From Paenibacillus alvei (GTDB taxonomy: Bacteria > Bacillota > Bacilli > Paenibacillales > NBRC-103111), in NCBI GenBank assembly GCA_945881905.1, contig CAMCVV010000019.1:1-41407 (forward strand): DNA of 41,407 nucleotides, in the 5' to 3' direction. The notes beneath the pieces were generated by a model, which saw nothing but the letters and a program-made list of their open reading frames with translations, was not told where the DNA came from and did not search any database. Made by a program: the position numbers and the translations under genes. Positions 9,938 through 18,176 of this stretch are shown here, piece by piece (the stretch's first letter is position 1; each line of letters opens with the position of its first letter).

Positions 9938-10804
9938 GTGTTGATCGCAAATAAATGGAAAGAATATGAACTTCTCGATGCTGGGAATGGTGATCGTCTA
10001 GAACGATGGGGTCACTTCACGTTACGTCGACCCGATCCTCAAATCATTTGGCCCATCCAACAGGAGGATGAAGCATGGCACCAAGTGGATGCGTCTTATC
10101 GTCGAAGCTCCAGTGGTGGCGGGAACTGGTCTTACTCGAAGCAGTTACCTGATCGTTGGATAGTGAAATATGACAATAAACTGTCATTTTATATCAAACC
10201 CACGAACTTCAAACACACAGGTTTATTTCCTGAACAAGCCGTTAATTGGGACTGGATCATCGATAAGATCCAAGGTGCAAGACGACCTATACGCGTCTTG
10301 AATTTATTTGCATATACAGGAGGTGCAACTGTCGCAGCAGCTTATGCTGGTGCTTCGGTGTGCCATGTAGATGCTTCCAAAGGCGTTGTTCAATGGGCCA
10401 AAGAAAATATCCACTGTTCAGGTCTAAGTGATACATCCGTTCGTTACATTACAGATGATGTCTTCAAATTTGTACAAAGAGAACAACGAAGAGGCACTCA
10501 ATACGATGCGATTATTATGGATCCACCATCATTTGGTAGAGGACCACAAGGAGAGATTTGGAAATTAGAAGAGAATTTATACGATTTCGTTCAAAGCTGC
10601 TTGTCCATTTTATCTCCTACACCTTTATTCTTTTTGATTAATTCCTATACTACAGGCATTTCTTCGACAGTTTTGAAAAACATTATGTCGATGACTTTAT
10701 CCAAAACCTACAGTGGGACGTTGACTCATGGAGAATTAGGGCTGCCGATTACACAATCTCCACTTGTTTTACCTTGTGGTATTTTTGGTCGATGGGAGGC
10801 ATGA
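9938..10804 (+). CDS. Class I SAM-dependent methyltransferase (RlmI/RlmK-like, COG1092)
   Basis: Probable RNA methyltransferase. The Rossmann core shows motif I VLNLFAYTGGATVAAA (about residues 118-133), an acidic motif II around CHVDASKG, and motif IV IIMDPPSFGRG with the DPPS signature used by RlmI-type 23S rRNA methyltransferases. There is no N-terminal PUA domain; the first 100 residues form a shorter beta domain. GTG 9938 is nine bases after AAGGA; a TTG follows as next codon and could serve too. It is six bases from the pseudouridine synthase gene downstream, so both are likely one RNA-modification operon. The substrate base is not known. Confidence 0.85.
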   Translation: MLIANKWKEYELLDAGNGDRLERWGHFTLRRPDPQIIWPIQQEDEAWHQVDASYRRSSSGGGNWSYSKQLPDRWIVKYDNKLSFYIKPTNFKHTGLFPEQAVNWDWIIDKIQGARRPIRVLNLFAYTGGATVAAAYAGASVCHVDASKGVVQWAKENIHCSGLSDTSVRYITDDVFKFVQREQRRGTQYDAIIMDPPSFGRGPQGEIWKLEENLYDFVQSCLSILSPTPLFFLINSYTTGISSTVLKNIMSMTLSKTYSGTLTHGELGLPITQSPLVLPCGIFGRWEA

Positions 10805-10810
10805 ATTCGA

Positions 10811-11569
10811 ATGAACGAACTCATGGAACCATCGGATATTTCGATATTATATGAAGATAATCATCTCTTAGTTGTTATCAAACCCTACAACTTACCTACA
10901 CAAGAAGATGAATCTAGAGATCCAGACCTATTAACTATGCTCAAATCTTATTTGAAAAAGAAATATAACAAGCCAGGAGACGTATTCTTAGGTTTAGTTC
11001 ATCGGCTTGATCGTCCTGCTGGAGGGGTTATGGTATTTGCCAAAACCTCCAAAGCAGCTTCTCGTTTATCTGAAGCCATACGCATGCGGGCTTTTGATAA
11101 AGTATACTTAGCAGTTATTCACGGAACGCCTACTCCACTTGCAGGGAGTTTGCATCACTGGCTAAGTAAAGACCCTTCATCTTATGATGTGTCTGTCGTG
11201 CAACCATCAGTCCAAGGTGCAAAAGAAGCTTGGTTAGATTATACAGTGATAAAGAGCATGATGACTCTGCGAGAATCTAAGCTTCATCTATCTGTGCCAG
11301 ATGACAAGCTATGCATAGTGCGCATTCAACTTCATACAGGCAGATCACACCAAATTCGTGTGCAATTCGCTGCGATCGGACACCCGCTATGGGGAGATCA
11401 GCGCTATGGGACTCACGTGAACCGAGTTGGACAGCAACTCGCGTTATGGTCTCATGAAATCTCATTCAAACACCCTACCCGCTTCGAGCAGATGCAGTTC
11501 CGTGCTGATCCGCCTCAACAACTTCCTTGGTCGCAGTGGATGAACCTAATTCGCGACTTTCCCCAGTAA
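10811..11569 (+). CDS. RluA-family pseudouridine synthase
   Basis: Isomerises uridine to pseudouridine in rRNA or tRNA. The catalytic motif HRLDRPAGG is at residues 64-72 with Asp67 as nucleophile; KPYNLPTQ is family motif I, and LHTGRSHQIRVQF plus GDQRYG are the C-terminal motifs. It has no N-terminal S4 domain and is 252 residues, like the short Bacillales members. The ATG at 10811 follows GGGAGG inside the end of the methyltransferase gene. The last 24 bases overlap, on the opposite strand, the end of the marR gene. The target uridine cannot be deduced. Confidence 0.9.
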   Translation: MNELMEPSDISILYEDNHLLVVIKPYNLPTQEDESRDPDLLTMLKSYLKKKYNKPGDVFLGLVHRLDRPAGGVMVFAKTSKAASRLSEAIRMRAFDKVYLAVIHGTPTPLAGSLHHWLSKDPSSYDVSVVQPSVQGAKEAWLDYTVIKSMMTLRESKLHLSVPDDKLCIVRIQLHTGRSHQIRVQFAAIGHPLWGDQRYGTHVNRVGQQLALWSHEISFKHPTRFEQMQFRADPPQQLPWSQWMNLIRDFPQ

Positions 11570-11950
11570 ATAGATCAGGAATTGTTGATTATACGAGGAA
11601 ATCCGGTTCATATAGTTAGCTAACAACAATTCCCGGATATGCATACCTCTTGCGAATTCGCTTTTACCTGTATCGGTTACGTGCACCCAAACGATTCTTC
11701 GATCTTTTTGATCACGAATGCGAACGATTAATGCGTTCTTTTCCATTCGATCAAGTAACGTGGTTACAGCTGCAGGAGTCGTCGCGAGATACTCGATGAA
11801 ATCAGAAGGCTTCATCGGTTCTCTTGTACTTAATAACTCAAGGACATTCAACTGCCCTTCTGTCAATGTCGGTGTCAGCTGTTCTTCCATATGAAGTTTG
11901 AAATCTTTGCTCAGCTTATGCAATAATTTTCCGAACTCATTCGCATACAT
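11546..11950 (-). CDS. MarR-family transcriptional regulator
   Basis: Small winged-helix repressor-type protein of 134 residues. The core reads TLTEGQLNVLELL, then the recognition-helix region TTPAAVTTLLDRMEKNALIVRIRDQKDRRIVWVHVTDTG, cut here into its motifs: TPAAVTTLLDRME (helix), RIRDQKDRRIV (wing) and VTDTGK. No inducer-binding or redox cysteine is visible. It overlaps the 3' end of the pseudouridine synthase gene by 24 bases on the other strand. It lies downstream of the nucleoside ABC operon on the same strand but is separated by 142 bases with a weak terminator, so it is probably expressed alone. Target unknown. Confidence 0.9.
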   Translation of the reverse strand: MYANEFGKLLHKLSKDFKLHMEEQLTPTLTEGQLNVLELLSTREPMKPSDFIEYLATTPAAVTTLLDRMEKNALIVRIRDQKDRRIVWVHVTDTGKSEFARGMHIRELLLANYMNRISSYNQQFLIYLLGKVAN

Positions 11951-12034
11951 ACTTCGATCAACTCTTTATCCTAGTTTAATTTCTATGTAATTATACCACG
12001 ATGATCAAGCGATTTAAAGCTTAATGACATTAAT

Positions 12035-12075
12035 AAAAAAAGACGGCATCGGACGATCCTCGGTGTGAAGTTGTC
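12035..12075 (-). terminator. Weak candidate terminator of the nucleoside ABC operon
   Basis: On the minus strand an imperfect hairpin (CACCG/CGATG arms around ATCG) is followed within about six bases by seven T. It lies 20-60 bases past the stop of the last permease gene. Confidence 0.35.
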
Positions 12076-12092
12076 GAAAAACTCTCCCTGTT

Positions 12093-13046
12093 TTATGCTT
12101 TGGATCGATCAAACGGTTCGCCGACAGCTTTTGGTGCTTGTGATGATTTCGAGAACAAAATAAGTGCAATCAACGTAATGACATATGGAAACACTTTGAG
12201 AATCACAGGTGGAATCTCAGATAGTGTTGGAATAACCTGCGATACATTCGCAATTGTACTTGCAAAACCAAAAAATAATGTTGCTGCTAACACACCTAGA
12301 GGCCGCCACTGACCAAAAATAAGTGATGCAAGAGCTAGAAACCCTAAACCTGCGACACTACCTGAGAAACCATCTGCATACGTGACGGTAATGATTGCTC
12401 CGCCTAATCCAGAGAATGCACCCGAAATCATGACCCCGATATAACGGATATGACTCACGTGGATACCTGCCGCATCAGCTGCATGGGGGTTCTCACCACA
12501 TGCTCTTAGGCGCAAACCGAACGGCGTTCGGTAAAGTAAGAAAGAACTCGCGATAAGCAATATCACGATGAGCCACGTTGTAGGGTACGTGTGCTTAAAC
12601 AACACTTCACCAAGCAAAGGAATCGAAGACAGTAGCGGAATATCTGAGGGTATGAATCCATTCTTGATGTGAATATTGCCACTCCCTGTCATGTTCCGTG
12701 CCAAAAAAACAGTGATCGCTAAAGCCATCATATTGATCGCAGTACCACTAATAATCTGATTCGCACTGAGATGAATACTAGCGAATGCGTGGAGCAAGGA
12801 TAGAAGCACACCTGCGACCATAGCCGCTAAGAGTCCGAGCCATAACACCCAGGAGTGGCTTGGCCAAAACTGCTGTAATTGAGCGATCACGAGTGCACCT
12901 GTGAACGACCCGACGATCATCAATCCCTCTAATCCAATATTAACTACTCCGCTTCGCTCGCTGAATAAAGCACCGAGCGCTGTAATCAACAGCGGAATAG
13001 TGAAAATAATCGCATAAGGTGTAAGTTGTACAAACGTAGTCCACAT
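12093..13046 (-). CDS. Nucleoside-type ABC permease (NupQ/YufQ-like)
   Basis: Second membrane subunit of a BMP/Nup-type nucleoside importer. It is a 317-residue polytopic protein of the BPD_transp_2 family: the opening ITALGALFSERSGVVNIGLEG is diagnostic (shown as ALFSERSGVVNIGLEG), with about eight hydrophobic segments and LRACGENPHAADAAGI before the second half. It starts two bases after the stop of the upstream permease gene, so translation is coupled. It closes the four-gene unit. In B. subtilis the matching system takes up guanosine and other nucleosides; that substrate is only an inference here. Confidence 0.88.
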   Translation of the reverse strand: MWTTFVQLTPYAIIFTIPLLITALGALFSERSGVVNIGLEGLMIVGSFTGALVIAQLQQFWPSHSWVLWLGLLAAMVAGVLLSLLHAFASIHLSANQIISGTAINMMALAITVFLARNMTGSGNIHIKNGFIPSDIPLLSSIPLLGEVLFKHTYPTTWLIVILLIASSFLLYRTPFGLRLRACGENPHAADAAGIHVSHIRYIGVMISGAFSGLGGAIITVTYADGFSGSVAGLGFLALASLIFGQWRPLGVLAATLFFGFASTIANVSQVIPTLSEIPPVILKVFPYVITLIALILFSKSSQAPKAVGEPFDRSKA

Positions 13047-13048
13047 AG

Positions 13049-14116
13049 CTATTTCACCTGCCTCTCGCTACTCGATACTGAAGATTTTCGTAATGTCATC
13101 CACCTACGAATCAACCGTTCAAAGAGAAGACTTGTCGCTGCAAAATAGATGATGATCGCGATAATGGAATCTGCAATTTCCGGTGGAATCTCCGTCATGG
13201 CATTCATGAAGCCACGACCAGAATACAATATCCCAAAGAAGATTGCTGCAATCAGCACACCGACAGGAGTAATGGCACCCAGTAAAGCTACTGCGATTCC
13301 GTCAAAACCTTGTGTAGGTAGAACTCCTACTTGTATGTTTTGTGCGTTTCCTGCATATTGCGCGACTCCACCAAGCCCAGCGAGACCTCCTGCAATGAGC
13401 ATAGAGGTTACGATACTGCGATTGACAGCAATTCCTGCATATTCAGCTGCATGTCGATTGAATCCAACTGCTTTCAGTTCATAGCCTAAAGTAGTTCTCT
13501 GGATGACAAATGTGACGATACATACCGTAATCAGTGCAAGAAATATTCCCAAATTCACGTAAGATCCTCCAAACAGATCTGATAGAAGTGATATTTTCAA
13601 TGTAGCTTTATCCGGGAGATTCCGTGACTCCGTCTCCAGATATTCACCTTTGAAGTAAGCCGGTACCGCATAATACACGATCCAATAACATACCCAGTTC
13701 ATCATGATCGTCGATACGACTTCATGGACATTGTAACGTGCCTTCAGCAATCCAGGAACGAAAGCCCATAAAGCTCCTCCAATAAAGCCAGCGAAGATAA
13801 CGAGAACCATCAGCAGAGGACGCGACACATCCACACTCATACCGACTGCTGTAGCACAGAAACCCCCGAACAGCATCTGTCCTGCAGCTCCGACATTGAA
13901 TAATCCTGTGCGAAAAGCAAACGCTACCGATAAGCCTGTAAAAATCAACGGTGTAGCAGTAGCCAATGTATTCCCTAGCCGCTCTATGTTCTTCAATCCA
14001 CCTTGGAATAAGTACATATATCCTTCAAGCGGATTATGTCCTGTGATGAGCATTAATAATGCACCTGCGAACAAACCGAAGAGAACTGCAATCAGCGACA
14101 CCATTACATCTTTCAT
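13049..14116 (-). CDS. Nucleoside-type ABC permease (NupP/YufP-like)
   Basis: First membrane subunit of the same importer, 355 residues, BPD_transp_2 family. It shows the family half-motifs FNVGAAGQMLFGGF and LKAVGFNRHAAEYAGI, with eight or more hydrophobic segments and a basic C-terminus. The ATG at 14116 overlaps the TGA of the ATPase gene by four bases (ATGA), a sign of tight translational coupling. Together with the downstream permease it should form the membrane heterodimer. Confidence 0.88.
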   Translation of the reverse strand: MKDVMVSLIAVLFGLFAGALLMLITGHNPLEGYMYLFQGGLKNIERLGNTLATATPLIFTGLSVAFAFRTGLFNVGAAGQMLFGGFCATAVGMSVDVSRPLLMVLVIFAGFIGGALWAFVPGLLKARYNVHEVVSTIMMNWVCYWIVYYAVPAYFKGEYLETESRNLPDKATLKISLLSDLFGGSYVNLGIFLALITVCIVTFVIQRTTLGYELKAVGFNRHAAEYAGIAVNRSIVTSMLIAGGLAGLGGVAQYAGNAQNIQVGVLPTQGFDGIAVALLGAITPVGVLIAAIFFGILYSGRGFMNAMTEIPPEIADSIIAIIIYFAATSLLFERLIRRWMTLRKSSVSSSERQVK

Positions 14117-15636
14117 GCGCTCTCTCCTTTCTTGATCCCAGCCATCATCAATCCGATTTCATTCTCATTCGTACATGCTGCTTCCACAATTCCGACGAGT
14201 TCTCCATGATTGACGACTGCAATGCGATCCGAAAGATTCATAATTTCATCCAACTCTAATGAAATCAGCAATATGGCCATGCCTTTATCTCGATATTCAA
14301 TCAATCGTTGATGAATATATTCAATCGAACCCACATCTAATCCGCGAGTAGGTTGTACCGCGATCATCAATCTCGGATTCAATGCGATTTCCCTGCCAAT
14401 AATCGCTTTTTGTTGATTACCTCCAGATAACGATCGTACACAAATCTGACTTCCTTGTGCAGTTCGCACATCGAAACGTGTGATGATTTGTTCTGCGTGT
14501 CGTCGAATCGCTCGGCGATTCAACAATCCGTTATAAGAAAATGGCTTGCGATGATATGATTCTAATATCATATTTTCTTCGATCGAATAATCGAGCACTA
14601 AACCCCGCTTCTGCCTGTCTTCAGGAATATGAGCAATTCCGAGTTGAATCCGATCACGGATCGAACGATTCGCAATCGATTCACCACAATATCGTATCGA
14701 TCCTGAATCTACTTTACGTAAACCTGTAATGCTTTCTACAATTTCAGCTTGTCCGTTACCTTCTACACCCGCTATGCCGACAATTTCCCCCGCACGCACG
14801 GTTAATGTGAAATCGGTTAATCCGAGATTTTTTTTGCTATTTCTGACGGATACTTCATCCATCTGCAACACGATTTCTCTTGGTGTTCTGACTTGTTTAA
14901 CAACTGTGAAGTTCACTCTTCGTCCAACCATCATCTCTGCCATCGTCATTTCAGTTGTTGTAGCCACTTCCATCGTACCGATCGTCTTGCCTTTGCGTAT
15001 TACTGTGCATCGATCTGCTACAGCTTTAATTTCCTTCAGTTTATGAGTAATTAGAATGATCGACTTTCCTTCACGAATCAGATTCCGCATAATCTGCATA
15101 AACTCGCTAATTTCTTGCGGAGTCAATACCGCTGTTGGTTCGTCCAAAATCAACACATCTGCATGACGGTATAGCATTTTCAGAATTTCCACACGTTGTT
15201 GCATACCTACAGAGATGTTCTCGATCTTTGCATATGGATCTATATGTAATCCGTATTGTACCGCTAAGTGTTCGATGCGCTCAGCTGCGCTCTTTACATC
15301 CAACACATAGCTTCGGTGTGGTTCGAACCCAAGTATGATATTTTCTGTAACTGTAAAATTATCCACGAGTTTGAAGTGTTGATGAACCATCCCGATGCCT
15401 CGCTCACGCGCGATATGTGGGCTCGTGATCCGAACTTCATTTCCATGAATTTTGATCATTCCCTCATCTGGCTGAACCAAGCCAAATAAAATTCCCATTA
15501 ACGTGGATTTCCCAGCTCCGTTCTCACCGAGTAGAGCATGAATCTCTCCTCTACACAATTTGAACGTCATATCATCATTAGCGAAAACCCCTTGAAACTG
15601 CTTACGTATGTGTAACATCTCGACTGCATAATCCAT
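14113..15636 (-). CDS. Nucleoside-type ABC ATPase with two nucleotide-binding domains (NupO/YufO-like)
   Basis: Energises the BMP/Nup-type importer. The N-terminal domain has Walker [10 protein letters not shown], the linker ISVGMQQRVEIL and Walker B VLILDEP. The C-terminal half has GVEGNGQAE in place of a standard Walker A and the linker LSGGNQQKAI, with a degenerate Walker B LMIAVQPTRGLD, the asymmetry known from this family. I place the start at ATG 15636, nine bases after AAAGGAG; an ATG three codons earlier abuts the SD. The product is 507 residues. It follows the BMP gene after 105 bases that contain a 6-bp inverted repeat (15671-15676/15712-15717). Confidence 0.9.
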   Translation of the reverse strand: MDYAVEMLHIRKQFQGVFANDDMTFKLCRGEIHALLGENGAGKSTLMGILFGLVQPDEGMIKIHGNEVRITSPHIARERGIGMVHQHFKLVDNFTVTENIILGFEPHRSYVLDVKSAAERIEHLAVQYGLHIDPYAKIENISVGMQQRVEILKMLYRHADVLILDEPTAVLTPQEISEFMQIMRNLIREGKSIILITHKLKEIKAVADRCTVIRKGKTIGTMEVATTTEMTMAEMMVGRRVNFTVVKQVRTPREIVLQMDEVSVRNSKKNLGLTDFTLTVRAGEIVGIAGVEGNGQAEIVESITGLRKVDSGSIRYCGESIANRSIRDRIQLGIAHIPEDRQKRGLVLDYSIEENMILESYHRKPFSYNGLLNRRAIRRHAEQIITRFDVRTAQGSQICVRSLSGGNQQKAIIGREIALNPRLMIAVQPTRGLDVGSIEYIHQRLIEYRDKGMAILLISLELDEIMNLSDRIAVVNHGELVGIVEAACTNENEIGLMMAGIKKGESA

Positions 15637-15741
15637 GCAAGCCATCTCCTTTCCACGAAATCAAGCAAGTAGACGTTCTCTTTATGAAGTAATTTATGAA
15701 TGATGACTGAGACGTCTCGCTATGTTGTTCATTCGTATTGA

Positions 15742-16824
15742 TTAATTCAACATCAATCCTTGTTCTGAAGATATTTGTATACCACCTGATTTGATTAGCT
15801 CCCTCACTTCGTTTATTCTCCCTTGTGTATCTTCACTTAAATTCGGATTGTGATCAGGAATCCCAACACCATTGTTCTTTGTATCCATCATCAGCGTTTG
15901 GCCACCTGGGAATTGACCTTCTCGTTCTAATTGAATCATATGATATGCTGCTTGATCGACTCGTTTCATTGCTGAAGTAAGTATGATCGATTGTTCGTCT
16001 TGGTATATCCCATCTGCATATTGGTCTACATCTACACCAACGATCCATGCTAATTCTCCAAGCTTTGCACGTTTCTTCGCTTCGTTGATCGCACCGACAC
16101 CGACTACTCCAGCTGCACAAAAGATCACTTTGACACCACGGTCAAACATCTGAGCAGTTAATTGTCCTCCAGCTGCTACTTGGTCGAAGCTGCCTTGGTA
16201 AATGACATTCTCCGTTTTAATCCTCATTTGCGTTCCCAAATGCGTATTCGCATAGCGAATGCCTTGTTGAAATCCCCAATTATACTTCTGTACACTTGGA
16301 ATTTCCATGCCACCAATAAATCCGACATCTCCTGCTTTTAACTCTAGTGCTGTAGCGACTCCAGCTAGAAATCCAGATTCGTGCTCTGCAAACAACACGG
16401 ATACTGCATTTGAATTCACTGAAATCTCGTAATTACCTGGGTGAGGGGAGCCGTCAATTAAGACGAATTTCGCGTCGGGGTACTTGGTTTGCGCTTTAAA
16501 TATAGCCGTCTCAAATTTAAATCCAGGTGTGACTATGAACCTATACCTCGCATCATACAAGTTGCTAATTTCTTTCATGTAATCTGAAATGGTTGTCCCC
16601 GCAGGCTTTAAATATTTCGGATTTATGTACAACTCTGACTTTGCCTTCAAAATCCCTTCCCATGCCCCTTGATTGAAGGATCTGTCATCAATCGTACCTG
16701 AATCTGTGAGCATACCTACAAGCATACTCGACTTATCACTTTCACTTTCCGTTGCGCTGTTACAACTAACCACGAGCGGAAATATCAAAGCAAGGATCAT
16801 AGATAACATCATTGTTTTTTTCAT
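15742..16824 (-). CDS. BMP-family nucleoside-binding lipoprotein (NupN-like)
   Basis: Extracellular binding protein of the nucleoside-type ABC importer. The signal peptide ends in LVVSC with Cys21 as the lipid site. The mature part begins VGMLTDSGTIDDRSFNQGAW, the standard BMP opening, and later shows GFIGGMEIPSV, FCAAGVVGVGAI and WIVGVDVDQ, all family ligand-pocket regions. It is 360 residues long. It is the first gene of the operon, and its leader holds a 10-bp inverted repeat right before the SD, suggesting regulated expression. A guanosine/nucleoside ligand is inferred from the family only. Confidence 0.9.
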   Translation of the reverse strand: MKKTMMLSMILALIFPLVVSCNSATESESDKSSMLVGMLTDSGTIDDRSFNQGAWEGILKAKSELYINPKYLKPAGTTISDYMKEISNLYDARYRFIVTPGFKFETAIFKAQTKYPDAKFVLIDGSPHPGNYEISVNSNAVSVLFAEHESGFLAGVATALELKAGDVGFIGGMEIPSVQKYNWGFQQGIRYANTHLGTQMRIKTENVIYQGSFDQVAAGGQLTAQMFDRGVKVIFCAAGVVGVGAINEAKKRAKLGELAWIVGVDVDQYADGIYQDEQSIILTSAMKRVDQAAYHMIQLEREGQFPGGQTLMMDTKNNGVGIPDHNPNLSEDTQGRINEVRELIKSGGIQISSEQGLMLN

Positions 16825-16849
16825 CCAAGACTCCTTTATATTGAGTGTA

Positions 16850-16885
16850 GTTCAATACAAACTTCCTTCCTACTATGTATTGAAC
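16850..16885. promoter_or_regulatory. 10-bp inverted repeat in the leader of the nucleoside ABC operon
   Basis: GTTCAATACA at 16850-16859 and its exact reverse complement at 16876-16885, 16 bases apart. It ends about 16 bases before the SD of the BMP gene. It could be a dimeric-repressor operator or an RNA hairpin; it does not match the purine riboswitch core. Confidence 0.5.
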
Positions 16886-16932
16886 ATATGTGATTTACTT
16901 TCGATTAATCAATTATTTTTTGCTTTTATTGA

Positions 16933-17205
16933 TTATTTTGCAGTGCGTTCGATACGTTCATGAAGGGAACACAGCTTCTCCCATTTCGTTCTCTTGCCTA
17001 AGTAATTCTTCAAAGAAGATATGCACGATGAGGATGTTTCATTACTTATTTTCTTAAATATTCGTTCCGATATGACTTCACTTTACTTATATCTTCCTGG
17101 GAATTCGATTAAAGTATTCAATGTGAACCTTACAGCTTCTTGTGCCACTTCAATTATTTGATGTTAGACGATAGTGTCTGAATCGCTAGTTTCCCCATCC
17201 AACAT
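16933..17205 (-). pseudogene. Possible decayed 90-codon reading frame (weak)
   Basis: The region 16825-17281 has no intact gene. One minus-strand frame begins at ATG 17205 and reads to TAA 16933 with only two internal stops, both TAA (17164-17166 and 17083-17085). The segments read like protein (EVAQEAVRFTLNTLIEFPGR; GKRTKWEKLCSLHERIERT) but match no family I know, and the ATG has no SD. This may be chance; low confidence. Confidence 0.18.
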
Positions 17206-17281
17206 TCATGTAGTTAAACACCTCAACTTATGGTAAAGTTAGCTTTATTAATGCTTTATATATTCGAAGGGGTGAATGTGT

Positions 17282-17629
17282 ATGGAATTGGTCTCTGTCT
17301 TTTTTCAAATCATTATTGCTTTGTCGATTGTTATTGTTTGGGTGTTCCGGTTTGATAATATTGTTGTGGAGTTTAAGCAATACCACCTGTCCGACCTTAC
17401 TAGAAATGCCGTTGGAGCATCGAAGATTTCTTTGGCGACGCTATTGGTTGCTGGCATTTGGTTCACTGAGCTAGTAATGTTCCCTGCACTGCTCATGGCG
17501 TTTTTGATGGTTTGCGCGCAGGTAGCTCATTTCAAGGTTAAGAATCCGTGGAAGAAGCACGTTCCCTCGCTTGTTCTACTGCTATTATCCTTGTTTGTAG
17601 CCGCTGTGTCCGCTGGTATACTCAGTTGA
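17282..17629 (+). CDS. DoxX-like membrane protein (first of a tandem pair)
   Basis: A 115-residue protein with four hydrophobic segments and the DoxX-like layout; the motif KISLATLLVAGIWFTELVM matches the part of the family with a Gly/Leu-rich second helix. I use ATG 17282, nine bases after AAGGGG; an ATG at 17276 is too close to that SD. Upstream, AACTT-N6-AAGTT (17225-17240) is a small inverted repeat that could be an operator, for example for a MerR- or MarR-type regulator. Function is unknown; some DoxX proteins take part in redox stress responses. The stop overlaps the start of the next gene. Confidence 0.65.
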   Translation: MELVSVFFQIIIALSIVIVWVFRFDNIVVEFKQYHLSDLTRNAVGASKISLATLLVAGIWFTELVMFPALLMAFLMVCAQVAHFKVKNPWKKHVPSLVLLLLSLFVAAVSAGILS

Positions 17630-17973
17630 CCATAGATTACTTACATATAATTCTAGTTGTCACTTGTGCGCTGTCTTTTCTGATTTATGGAGTTTTTTGC
17701 TTGGCTTTCACACGTATGAAGGAAGATTTCAAAAGGTTTGGGCTTGAGAAGTTCACAACACTCGTTGGGATTTTAGAGGTACTTGCTGGTGCTGGTTTAC
17801 TAATAGGAATGTTTTATTTGCCGTTCATGCTTATTTCTTCAGGCGGCTTAGCGGTGTTGATGCTATTAGGGGTTATTTTTCGGTTTAAGTCAGGGGACCG
17901 GTTTATCAGTGTGGTTCCTGCGATGTTTTTCATGGTTTTAAATGCGTATTTATTCGTGGTATTTGTTCGATGA
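17626..17973 (+). CDS. DoxX-like membrane protein (second of a tandem pair)
   Basis: Also 115 residues and four hydrophobic segments (LVVTCALSFLIYGVFCLAF; FTTLVGILEVLAGAGLLIGM; FMLISSGGLAVLMLLGVIF; AMFFMVLNAYLFVVF). LEVLAGAGLLIG followed by GGLAVLMLLGVI is typical of DoxX-like families. The reading frame is open further upstream to 17548, but there it would overlap the preceding gene by 82 bases; TTG 17626 overlaps the preceding TGA as TTGA, which fits termination-reinitiation. The two products are equally long and similarly organised, so they are likely paralogues forming a heteromer. Function unknown. Confidence 0.65.
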   Translation: MTIDYLHIILVVTCALSFLIYGVFCLAFTRMKEDFKRFGLEKFTTLVGILEVLAGAGLLIGMFYLPFMLISSGGLAVLMLLGVIFRFKSGDRFISVVPAMFFMVLNAYLFVVFVR

Positions 17974-18069
17974 ACTGACAACGGTTGGTTCCAACTCGAT
18001 TATGAAGACACGTGCTACTAATATTCAATCCATCGAGGACATGACGCGTGAGTATACAAACAATACAAG

Positions 18070-18113
18070 ACTTAAGGCATAATCTCCACATCTGTGGGGT
18101 TTATGCCTTAAGT
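18070..18113. terminator. Long hairpin between converging doxX and htrA genes
   Basis: ACTTAAGGCATAA pairs exactly with TTATGCCTTAAGT; after one mismatch the stem continues through CTCCAC/GTGGGG to a four-base loop. It is followed by T-rich sequence on the minus strand (TCTTGTATTGTTTG) but not on the plus strand, so it best serves the minus-strand protease gene and may also stop plus-strand transcription. Confidence 0.65.
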
Positions 18114-18176
18114 GACTTCATGGGGCTTATTCAGTGACCTCTAGAGTTCTTATCATCACGTTTCAGTACATTAACA

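Noticed and set aside
15708-15717. GAGACGTCTC palindrome between BMP and ATPase genes
   Set aside because: Short palindromes of this size are expected by chance; a 6-bp pairing with 15671-15676 is noted but not enough for a call.
18004-18082. 26-codon ORF after the DoxX pair ending in the hairpin
   Set aside because: No SD, no recognisable sequence, and its stop simply falls in the terminator stem.
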